Assembly: GCA_045534445.1 (NCBI GenBank)
Contig: JAZSJQ010000050.1
Location: 1 to 27,621, forward strand
Origin: JAISGQ01 sp045534445
GTDB taxonomy: Bacteria > Bacillota > Clostridia > Oscillospirales > Acutalibacteraceae
Direction of reading: 5' to 3'
DNA: 27,621 bases
The notes under the pieces are model-generated. The model was not told where the DNA came from. It saw only the letters and a program-made list of their open reading frames with translations, and ran no database searches. Made by a program: the position numbers and the translations under genes. Each line of letters begins with the position of its first letter. Position 1 is the stretch's first letter. This document shows, piece by piece, positions 15,292 to 21,310 of this stretch.

Positions 15292-16971
15292 ATGGACTAT
15301 CTTATTAATAAATACTGTCCTCGTACTGAATTTGAAAGCTATGAGGACATGAAGAAGAACTTCACCATCAATGTACCCGAAAACTTCAATTTCGGCTATG
15401 ACGTAGTTGATGAGTGGGCGAGAGTAGAGCCCGAAAAGCTTGCTCTTGTGTGGACAGATGACAGCGGAAAAGTAGAAAAATACACATTTACCGATGTCAA
15501 GCGTGAGAGTGACAGAGTCGCAGCATACTTTAAGTCCAAGGGGCTCAAAAAGGGTGATGTTGCGATGATAATTCTCCGTCAGCGTCCTCAGGTATGGTTT
15601 ACCCTTGTGGGACTGTGCAAGCTTGGAGTTACCTGCATTCCCGCATCCTTCCAGCTCACTCCAAAGGATATCGTATACCGCTGTAATGCTGCAGAGGCAA
15701 AGGCGCTTATCTTCATTCCTGAAGAGGGACTTCTCGACTATGTCCGAGAATCCGTCCCCAAGTGTGAGACTCTTAAATATGTCTATACTTTCGACGGCGG
15801 AGATTTCTCGGCTGAAGGATATCTCGATTATGCCGCAGAGCTTGCGGCAACCGAGCCCGTCTTTGAGCGCCCCACAGGTGACGAAGCAACCACCAATGAC
15901 GATACCATGCTTCTCTACTTCTCTTCGGGCACATCGGGTATGCCCAAGATGGTACGTCATGATTTTGCATTTCCTCTCGGCCATATAATCACCGCACGCT
16001 ACTGGCACAGAGTAAAGGAAAACACAGTACATATGACCCAGACCGATTCAGGCTGGGCAAAGTTTGCATGGGGCAAGATCTACGGTCAGTGGATATGCGG
16101 TGCGGCAATCGGTGCCTTTGATACCATCAAGTTCAAGACAGATACAATGCTTGACGCGATCTGCAGACTCAAGCCCTATTCCTTCTGCGCACCTGCAACC
16201 ATCTATCGCATAATGATAAAGGACGATTTAAGCGGTTATGATCTTTCTTTCATAAAGCACGCATCTGTTGCAGGAGAGCCTCTCAATCCCGAGGTCTACA
16301 ACAAGATTCAGGAAAAGACAGGACTTGAGATTTTCGAGGGCTTCGGTCAGACCGAGACCCCTGCAATAATCGCAAACTTCGGTTTCTTCCCCGTAAAGCC
16401 GGGCTCCATGGGCAAGCCTGCACCTATCTTTGATGTTGTTCTCCTTGACGAAAACGATCAGCCCTGCGAAGACGGTATCGAGGGAGTTATCTCCATTCGC
16501 AATGCAGGTACTCACGGACCTGTCGGTATGTTCAGAGAGTACTTCAAGGATCCCGAAGCAACCGCCAAGGCATGGCATGACGGAATCTACCGCACAGGCG
16601 ATATGGCATGGCGCGACGGTGACGGTTATTACTGGTTTGTCGGACGCAACGATGACGTTATCAAGTGCTCGGGCTACCGTATCGGACCCTTTGAAGTCGA
16701 AAGTGCTCTTCTTGAGCACCCTGCTGTCCTTGAGTGCGCAGTAACAGGCTATCCCGACCCTGACAGAGGTCAGATAGTAAAGGCAACGATAGTTCTTGCA
16801 AAGGGCTTTGAGGCAAGCGATGTGCTTACAAAGGAGCTTCAGAATCATGTAAAGCACGCAACTGCGCCTTATAAGTATCCCAGACGCATCGAGTATGTCA
16901 CAGAGCTTCCCAAGACCACCAGCGGAAAAATAATCCGCCGTGCGATCGTTGCAAAGGACAACGCTCAATAA
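15292..16971 (+). CDS. AMP-forming acyl-CoA synthetase
   Basis: A 559-residue ANL-family ligase that adenylates a carboxylic acid and transfers the acyl group to CoA. Seen motifs: the P-loop LLYFSSGTSGMPKM (about 205-218), the aromatic/acid-pocket region near 250, GFGQTETP (about 347), YRTGDMAWRDGDGYYWFVGR with the hinge Asp (about 430-450), KCSGYRIGPFEVE, and the catalytic Lys of PKTTSGKIIRR near the C-terminus. Length and motifs resemble the acetyl/medium-chain acyl-CoA synthetase group (Acs/AcsM type); the substrate cannot be read from sequence. It is cotranscribed with the HTH-cupin regulator. An AAGGA site overlaps the end of that gene. The final codons are followed by a repeat element and a hairpin. 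Confidence 0.9.
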   Translation: MDYLINKYCPRTEFESYEDMKKNFTINVPENFNFGYDVVDEWARVEPEKLALVWTDDSGKVEKYTFTDVKRESDRVAAYFKSKGLKKGDVAMIILRQRPQVWFTLVGLCKLGVTCIPASFQLTPKDIVYRCNAAEAKALIFIPEEGLLDYVRESVPKCETLKYVYTFDGGDFSAEGYLDYAAELAATEPVFERPTGDEATTNDDTMLLYFSSGTSGMPKMVRHDFAFPLGHIITARYWHRVKENTVHMTQTDSGWAKFAWGKIYGQWICGAAIGAFDTIKFKTDTMLDAICRLKPYSFCAPATIYRIMIKDDLSGYDLSFIKHASVAGEPLNPEVYNKIQEKTGLEIFEGFGQTETPAIIANFGFFPVKPGSMGKPAPIFDVVLLDENDQPCEDGIEGVISIRNAGTHGPVGMFREYFKDPEATAKAWHDGIYRTGDMAWRDGDGYYWFVGRNDDVIKCSGYRIGPFEVESALLEHPAVLECAVTGYPDPDRGQIVKATIVLAKGFEASDVLTKELQNHVKHATAPYKYPRRIEYVTELPKTTSGKIIRRAIVAKDNAQ

Positions 16972-16980
16972 TTGCGGATC

Positions 16981-17054
16981 CCAAAGGACTTAGTCCTTTG
17001 GCGGAGTCAGGAGGCAGAGCCTTCTGCAGGGTTTTAAGGGACAGAGTCCCTTAA
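16981..17054. repeat. Three-hairpin intergenic repeat element
   Basis: Three dyads follow in 74 nt: CCAAAGGACT/AGTCCTTTGG (16981-17001), GCAGA/TCTGC (17014-17027) and TTAAGGGAC/GTCCCTTAA (17034-17054). The segment has no coding sense and a composition unlike the genes beside it. I recall near-identical 'AAAGGACT...CAGAGCCTTCTGC...AAGGGAC' segments dispersed in Ruminococcaceae genomes; that is memory, not a search. No second copy is in this window. Confidence 0.6.
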
Positions 17055-17072
17055 CTCAATAATTACATATCC

Positions 17073-17099
17073 ATAAAGCAGGCATTTTGCCTGCTTTAT
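17073..17099 (+). terminator. Terminator after the acyl-CoA synthetase operon
   Basis: ATAAAGCAGGCA and its exact complement form a 12-bp stem with a TTT loop. The 3' arm ends in CTTTAT followed by GTGTTT, so the U-tail is short. It ends 21 nt before the radical SAM gene. Confidence 0.65.
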
Positions 17100-17120
17100 G
17101 TGTTTAACACAGGTGATAAC

Positions 17121-18008
17121 ATGAAAGTCTGCACACTCTGTCCGCGCAGGTGCGGCATTGACAGAAGCAGATACGCAGGACGCTGCGGCTGTAAAGAGGA
17201 AATGCGAATTGCACGAGCGGCACTTCACTTCGGAGAAGAACCTCCCATCAGCGGCACAAAAGGCTCAGGCACAATATTCTTCGGCGGCTGTACTTTAGGC
17301 TGTCGCTACTGTCAGAACAGCGATATATCCCGGAGGGCAACGGGCAAGGTCTATACCGTGCCTCAGCTTGCAGAGGCAATAAAAAACCTTGAAGCACAGG
17401 GCGCTCACAACATAAATTTTGTTACGGGCACACAATATGCCGACAAAATAATCGAAGCACTCTGCATTTACCGCCCGAATATCCCTGTTGTCTGGAATAC
17501 GAGCGGTTACGAGACCCTTGAAACGATAGAGCTTCTCAAGGACTATGTTGATATCTGGCTTCCTGACATAAAATATGCTATAAACGAAAAAGCTGAAAAA
17601 TACAGCAAGGCACCCGACTATCCCGAAGTCGCCTTTGCGGCGGTGAAGCGCATGGTTGAGATATCAGGCGCGCTTGTGACCGATGAGAACGGCATAGCAA
17701 TAAAGGGCGTTCTTATCCGTCACTTGATACTTCCCTCCAACACAAAAAACTCCATGGCAGTGCTTGAGCGCATCAACGCAGAATTGGGGACGGAAATCCC
17801 TCTGAGCCTTATGAGTCAGTACACCCCATACGGAGACATCGAAAGCTTCCCTGAGCTTAACCGAGAAATAACGCGCCGTGAATACGACAAGGTGTGCGGA
17901 AAAGCCCTTGAGCTTGGCATTGGTGAATACGCTCAGGAGCTTTCATCGGCAACAGAAGCCTATATACCCGAATTTGACCTTGAATATGAGGCACAAGATG
18001 ACGAATAG
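17121..18008 (+). CDS. Radical SAM protein, PflX-like (COG1313 type)
   Basis: A 295-residue radical SAM protein related to pyruvate formate-lyase activating enzymes. The N-terminus has a Cys-rich CTLCPRRCGIDR and RCGC pair; the 4Fe-4S/SAM motif is CTLGCRYC (CxxxCxxC) inside the family's GSGTIFFGGC block. NINFVTGTQ, VWNTSGYE and VDIWLPDIKY follow, as I know them from PflX. The true target protein or substrate of PflX is not established. I chose the ATG at 17121 with AGGTGA just upstream; a GTG at 17100 in the same frame would begin at the last base of the terminator stem region and has no ribosome site. No promoter of its own is obvious; a weak terminator and a repeat separate it from the synthetase. 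Confidence 0.88.
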   Translation: MKVCTLCPRRCGIDRSRYAGRCGCKEEMRIARAALHFGEEPPISGTKGSGTIFFGGCTLGCRYCQNSDISRRATGKVYTVPQLAEAIKNLEAQGAHNINFVTGTQYADKIIEALCIYRPNIPVVWNTSGYETLETIELLKDYVDIWLPDIKYAINEKAEKYSKAPDYPEVAFAAVKRMVEISGALVTDENGIAIKGVLIRHLILPSNTKNSMAVLERINAELGTEIPLSLMSQYTPYGDIESFPELNREITRREYDKVCGKALELGIGEYAQELSSATEAYIPEFDLEYEAQDDE

Positions 18009-18029
18009 GTTAAATATTAGTAAGAATTG

Positions 18030-18058
18030 TTTACTCAAAGAAAAAAATGTGTTATTAT
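18030..18058 (+). promoter_or_regulatory. Candidate promoter of the mscL operon
   Basis: TTTACT (18030-18035) and TATTAT (18053-18058) are 17 nt apart, in the only AT-rich gap before the five-gene run. Transcription would start near 18065. Confidence 0.55.
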
Positions 18059-18079
18059 ATTCAGCGCAAAAATATTTGA

Positions 18080-18111
18080 TCGGATAAGACAGAAGAGAAT
18101 TTCTTATCCGA
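18080..18111 (+). promoter_or_regulatory. Leader hairpin just before the mscL ribosome site
   Basis: TCGGATAAGA (18080-18089) and TCTTATCCGA (18102-18111) form a perfect 10-bp stem with a 12-nt loop in the predicted 5' leader. It ends a few nt before the AAAGGAAAG ribosome site of mscL. No U-run follows, so it is not a terminator; it may affect mRNA stability or serve as an operator. Confidence 0.5.
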
Positions 18112-18129
18112 ATGAAAGGAAAGATAACA

Positions 18130-18714
18130 ATGGCAAAGGAAAAAAAGACAGAAAAGCTTGGCGCACTGAAGAAATTCTTCGCTGATTTCAAGGCATTTGC
18201 ACTCAAGGGCAATGTTATGGATCTGGCAGTAGCAGTCATCATAGGCGGTGCCTTCCAGAAGATCATCAACTCTGTTGTAAACGATCTTATCATGCCCTTT
18301 ATCGGCGTGATTTTCAAGGCTGATTTTACAAATCTGTTTGTACCCCTTTCAAATAAAGCGGTTGAAGTTTCCCCCGCTGTTCCCGCAGTTATGAGCGGAA
18401 GTGATGTTATTGTATCCGCAACTGATGCAGTTATGTTGGCACCCAAAGATATGACAGCTGCACAGATTGCTGAATACAACGTACCTGCATTCAAGTATGG
18501 TCAGTTCATTACCGAAGTTCTCAACTTCATCATCATGGCATTCGTTATTTTCCTTCTTGTAAAGGGCATTGCAAAGCTTTCCAACCTCAGAAAGAAGGAA
18601 GAGGTCGAGGAAGCACCTGCAGCACCCACCACCAAGAAGTGCCCCTACTGCAAGTCTGAGATCGATATCGAAGCAACCCGCTGCCCCCACTGCACCAGCG
18701 AGATAAAGGAATAA
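18130..18714 (+). CDS. mscL: Large-conductance mechanosensitive channel MscL with C-terminal zinc ribbon
   Basis: MscL opens under membrane tension to release solutes after osmotic downshock. The core is clear: KAFALKGNVMDLAVAVIIGGAFQKI at the first transmembrane helix (about 22-46), a conserved NSVVNDLIMPFIG, an extracellular loop of about 60 residues, and a second helix (about 125-148). The protein is 194 residues, longer than E. coli MscL (136), because the loop is enlarged and a CPYC...CPHC zinc ribbon (Cys171/174/185/188) is appended after an Ala/Pro/Glu linker. The ATG at 18130 has GAAAGGAAAG upstream; an in-frame ATG at 18112 overlaps that site. It leads a tight operon with the DUF2752 gene 6 nt downstream. 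Confidence 0.93.
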   Translation: MAKEKKTEKLGALKKFFADFKAFALKGNVMDLAVAVIIGGAFQKIINSVVNDLIMPFIGVIFKADFTNLFVPLSNKAVEVSPAVPAVMSGSDVIVSATDAVMLAPKDMTAAQIAEYNVPAFKYGQFITEVLNFIIMAFVIFLLVKGIAKLSNLRKKEEVEEAPAAPTTKKCPYCKSEIDIEATRCPHCTSEIKE

Positions 18715-18720
18715 TAAAAA

Positions 18721-19149
18721 TTGTCAAATAATAAGGACAGTATTATTATAAACAGCAGAAAAAAGGCAATAGCACTGACGGTGGGCATAGCAGCCGCCGC
18801 AGTGCTTGCCCTGCTTTTCTTTCTGACTGCGGAAAAAGCGGTATCAAAAGCAGTGCCCGATTGTCTGCTCCGTGAGGCGACAGGCTTGAGATGCGTCCTT
18901 TGCGGCGGCACAAGGTGCGCCCGTGCGCTGACAGAATGGAATATCGGGAAAGCGTTCTATTATAATCCCTTTGCCGTGGTTTGTCTCACAGCATCGGCAG
19001 TGATGTATCTGCGTCTTGTGCTGGGAATATTTGCAAAGGAATATAAACCGTTTAGAATCGGCAAGGGTATAATGTGGACACTGCTTGCAAGTGTCCTGCT
19101 TTTTACCCTTATACGCAACATGGACTTTTATAAAAGCATATTTTACTAA
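18721..19149 (+). CDS. DUF2752 membrane protein
   Basis: A 142-residue protein with three predicted transmembrane helices (about 16-36, 80-100 and 113-133). Between the first two is the DUF2752 signature: Cys48, TGLRC (Cys58), VLCGGTR (Cys61) and, after about 17 residues, YNPF. The function of the family is not known to me. The start is TTG, with AAAGGA 10 nt upstream at the very end of mscL. It is 13 nt from the lipoprotein cyclophilin gene. The cysteines and GGTR suggest a metal or disulfide site facing outward, but this is inference. Confidence 0.8.
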   Translation: MSNNKDSIIINSRKKAIALTVGIAAAAVLALLFFLTAEKAVSKAVPDCLLREATGLRCVLCGGTRCARALTEWNIGKAFYYNPFAVVCLTASAVMYLRLVLGIFAKEYKPFRIGKGIMWTLLASVLLFTLIRNMDFYKSIFY

Positions 19150-19162
19150 ACAGGAGATTAAT

Positions 19163-20041
19163 ATGAATAAGATCAGACTTATTGCACTGTTTGTTCTTTT
19201 CGCCATGATTTTTGCAGTTGTGGCAGGATGCGGCAAGGACGAGGTAGTAGCAGGCAACCGCGATGACGGAAAGGATTCGGTAAATGAGACAGCATCCAAC
19301 GCAGGCGGCGCCTATTATAACGACAAGTTCTACAGCGATACCGAATATAATTATGAGGAAAAGGCTATAGAGTTCCTCGATAAAAAAGAAGTATCTGCCG
19401 ATTTCAAAAAGGCAGAGGACGGCGCACAGCTTGAGCCTCCCAAGCCCGGAGACAAGGTTGCCGAGATCGTAACAAATTACGGCAGCATCAAGGTAAAGCT
19501 TTTCCCCGAGCAGGCACCTCTGGCTGTTTCGAGCTTTATTGCTCTTGCTGAGCAGGATTACTTTGACGGAATGATCTTCCACCGTGTCATGAACAATTTC
19601 ATGATCCAGGGCGGCGACCCCACAGCAACAGGCTACTACGGCGACAGCGCCTATGGTGAGGATTTTGCGGACGAGTGCGGAAGAAATCTTTATAATTTCC
19701 GCGGTGCTCTCTCCATGGCAAATTCAGGCCCCAACACCAACGGCTCTCAGTTCTTTATTGTACAGACTGCTGATGCAGGTGCAGACGCGGAGACCCTCAA
19801 GGCATACGGCTGGCCCGCATGGGCGGCTGAAAAGTATGCTCAGCTTGGCGGCACACCTCACCTTGACGGCGGACTTTCTCCTCAGGGCTATGCACACACC
19901 GTATTCGGTCAGGTGTACGAGGGCATTGAGGTAGTAGATGCGATTGCGGCAGTAAGAACCAGTCAGGAGCAGGCAACAAAAGATAAGCCTCTTAAGAACG
20001 TATACATCTACGATGTTATAATAACAACTTACGAAGGTTAA
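19163..20041 (+). CDS. Lipoprotein cyclophilin (peptidyl-prolyl isomerase)
   Basis: A 292-residue extracytoplasmic folding enzyme. The N-terminus is a lipoprotein signal with lipobox VVAGC (Cys23). A polar linker (about 24-85) follows, then a cyclophilin domain (about 93-285) with the active-site run FHRVMNNFMIQGGDP and the substrate groove block FRGALSMANSGPNTNGSQFFI. Relative to short bacterial cyclophilins it has an insertion (roughly YGWPAWAAEKYAQLGG) that it shares with the next gene. The ATG at 19163 has AGGAG 6-7 nt upstream; an in-frame start at 19085 would overlap DUF2752 and destroy the lipoprotein signal. It forms a tandem pair with the cytoplasmic copy. Confidence 0.92.
   Translation: MNKIRLIALFVLFAMIFAVVAGCGKDEVVAGNRDDGKDSVNETASNAGGAYYNDKFYSDTEYNYEEKAIEFLDKKEVSADFKKAEDGAQLEPPKPGDKVAEIVTNYGSIKVKLFPEQAPLAVSSFIALAEQDYFDGMIFHRVMNNFMIQGGDPTATGYYGDSAYGEDFADECGRNLYNFRGALSMANSGPNTNGSQFFIVQTADAGADAETLKAYGWPAWAAEKYAQLGGTPHLDGGLSPQGYAHTVFGQVYEGIEVVDAIAAVRTSQEQATKDKPLKNVYIYDVIITTYEG
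19868..19916 (+). repeat. 49-nt tract identical to 20530-20578
   Basis: The tract encodes the same block (GGLSPQGYAHTVFGQV) in both cyclophilin genes without a single silent difference, while neighbouring codons differ. This points to recent gene conversion or retained identity after tandem duplication. Confidence 0.85.
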
Positions 20042-20055
20042 AGGAGAAAAACACC

Positions 20056-20691
20056 ATGAGCGATTTTGTAAAAGCAGCAGACGGTTATCAGCTTGAGCAG
20101 CCTGCAAAGGGCGAAGAGGTAGCAATCCTTCAGACCAATATGGGCAATATTGTTATCCGCCTGTTCCCTCAGCAGTGTCCCAAGACAGTTGAAAACTTCA
20201 GAACTCATATTGCAAACGGCTATTATGACGGAATCATCTTCCACAGAGTTATCAATGATTTCATGATTCAGGGCGGCGACCCCACAGGTACAGGCCGCGG
20301 CGGCGAAAGTATCTGGGGTAAGCCCTTTGAGAATGAGTGCGGCAGAAACCTCTTCAACTTCCGCGGCGCTCTTTCCATGGCAAACGCAGGTCCCGATACC
20401 AACGGTTCTCAGTTCTTTATCGTTCAGGCAACCTCCAGCGCATACTCTGCAGCAGCAATGAAGGCTCATGGCTGGCCTTCCTGGGCAGCAGACAAGTATG
20501 AGGAGCTTGGCGGCACCGCATATCTCGATGGCGGACTTTCTCCTCAGGGCTATGCACACACCGTATTCGGTCAGGTGTTCAGAGGCATGGAAGTTGTTGA
20601 CGCGATCGCAAAGGTTCGCACCAACGGCAATGATAAGCCCCTTAGAGATGTTGTCATCGAGAAGGCTTACCTCGGCATAATGGAGCAGTAA
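20056..20691 (+). CDS. Cytoplasmic cyclophilin (peptidyl-prolyl isomerase)
   Basis: A 211-residue cyclophilin with no signal peptide. Active-site residues are in FHRVINDFMIQGGDP and FRGALSMANAGPDTNGSQFFIV, with the catalytic Arg, the Gln and the substrate-pocket Phe intact. It starts 14 nt after the lipoprotein cyclophilin, with AGGAG upstream of the ATG. The two proteins share the same insertion (HGWPSWAADKYEELGG) and a 49-nt identical tract, so they are tandem duplicates with different cellular locations. Confidence 0.93.
   Translation: MSDFVKAADGYQLEQPAKGEEVAILQTNMGNIVIRLFPQQCPKTVENFRTHIANGYYDGIIFHRVINDFMIQGGDPTGTGRGGESIWGKPFENECGRNLFNFRGALSMANAGPDTNGSQFFIVQATSSAYSAAAMKAHGWPSWAADKYEELGGTAYLDGGLSPQGYAHTVFGQVFRGMEVVDAIAKVRTNGNDKPLRDVVIEKAYLGIMEQ
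20530..20578 (+). repeat. 49-nt tract identical to 19868-19916
   Basis: Second copy of the identical block, in the cytoplasmic cyclophilin gene, 662 nt from the first. Confidence 0.85.
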
Positions 20692-20715
20692 GAACTTTTA
20701 AAGGAGTGAAAAACT

Positions 20716-21243
20716 GTGACAGCAACACAGAAGATATTATTGATTATAGGCTGTGCTGTATTTCTGGTCATTTTACTGTGGCTATGGAGAACGGTGCTGT
20801 CATTTGTAAAGCTCAGAAAAAAGGTCAAGTCAGCTTATGTAAAGCTTCGTGATGAGCTTTCTGTACTGTACGGTTTTGCTGACCGTGTATCGGGAATGCT
20901 GAATGCAAAAGGCGCTGATACAGAACCGATGCTCAGGGCGCGCCATGAAGCGCGGCAGGCAAAGGGTGCAGAAGCAAAAGCAGAATGCGATTCAATACTC
21001 AGAGTCCGTCTCAGAAAGCTTATTGCCGATTATTGTGAAATGACTGAAAGTGCAGAGCTGGAAAGTGAACTGGCAGAAATAGAAACGGAAATATTCAAGG
21101 CTCGCAAGGGTTATAATGCCATTGTCAGAGAGCATAACAGCAAAAGGAAGAGATTCCCCGACAATATTGCAGGCGCACTTTTTCGTTTCAAGCCGTATAA
21201 ATTTTATACTGCCGACGAAGCAGAAGACACAGAAACTCAGTGA
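20716..21243 (+). CDS. LemA-like membrane-anchored protein
   Basis: A 175-residue protein with one N-terminal transmembrane helix (about 7-26) and a helical remainder. The pattern VKLRKKVKSAYVKLRDELS near the helix and KARKGYNAIVREHNSK...FPDNIAGALFRFKPYKFY near the end is the LemA arrangement ('ar..YN..v..yN.....fP.n..a.lfgf'). Family function is unclear; LemA proteins often sit with membrane proteases or channels. The start is GTG with AAAGGAG 9 nt upstream. It is the last gene of the mscL run, 24 nt after the cyclophilin, and is followed at once by a strong terminator. Confidence 0.8.
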   Translation: MTATQKILLIIGCAVFLVILLWLWRTVLSFVKLRKKVKSAYVKLRDELSVLYGFADRVSGMLNAKGADTEPMLRARHEARQAKGAEAKAECDSILRVRLRKLIADYCEMTESAELESELAEIETEIFKARKGYNAIVREHNSKRKRFPDNIAGALFRFKPYKFYTADEAEDTETQ

Positions 21244-21249
21244 TTTAAG

Positions 21250-21285
21250 AAAAAGGTCTCACGGAATTTTCCGTGAGACCTTTTT
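21250..21285. terminator. Bidirectional terminator between convergent genes
   Basis: AAAAAGGTCTCACGGA and its complement form a perfect 16-bp stem, with A5 before and T5 after. It serves the LemA-like gene on plus and the helicase gene on minus. Confidence 0.92.
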
Positions 21286-21310
21286 GTTTGTGCTTTTCCG
21301 TATCAATAAA

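Noticed and set aside
15136..16032. Minus-strand open frame of 298 codons across the HTH-cupin and acyl-CoA synthetase genes
   Set aside because: It spans two real genes and their junction on the opposite strand, with a low-complexity Cys/Val-rich product and no motif.
19085..19162. N-terminal extension of the lipoprotein cyclophilin
   Set aside because: It would overlap the DUF2752 gene and bury the lipoprotein signal; the ATG at 19163 has a good AGGAG.
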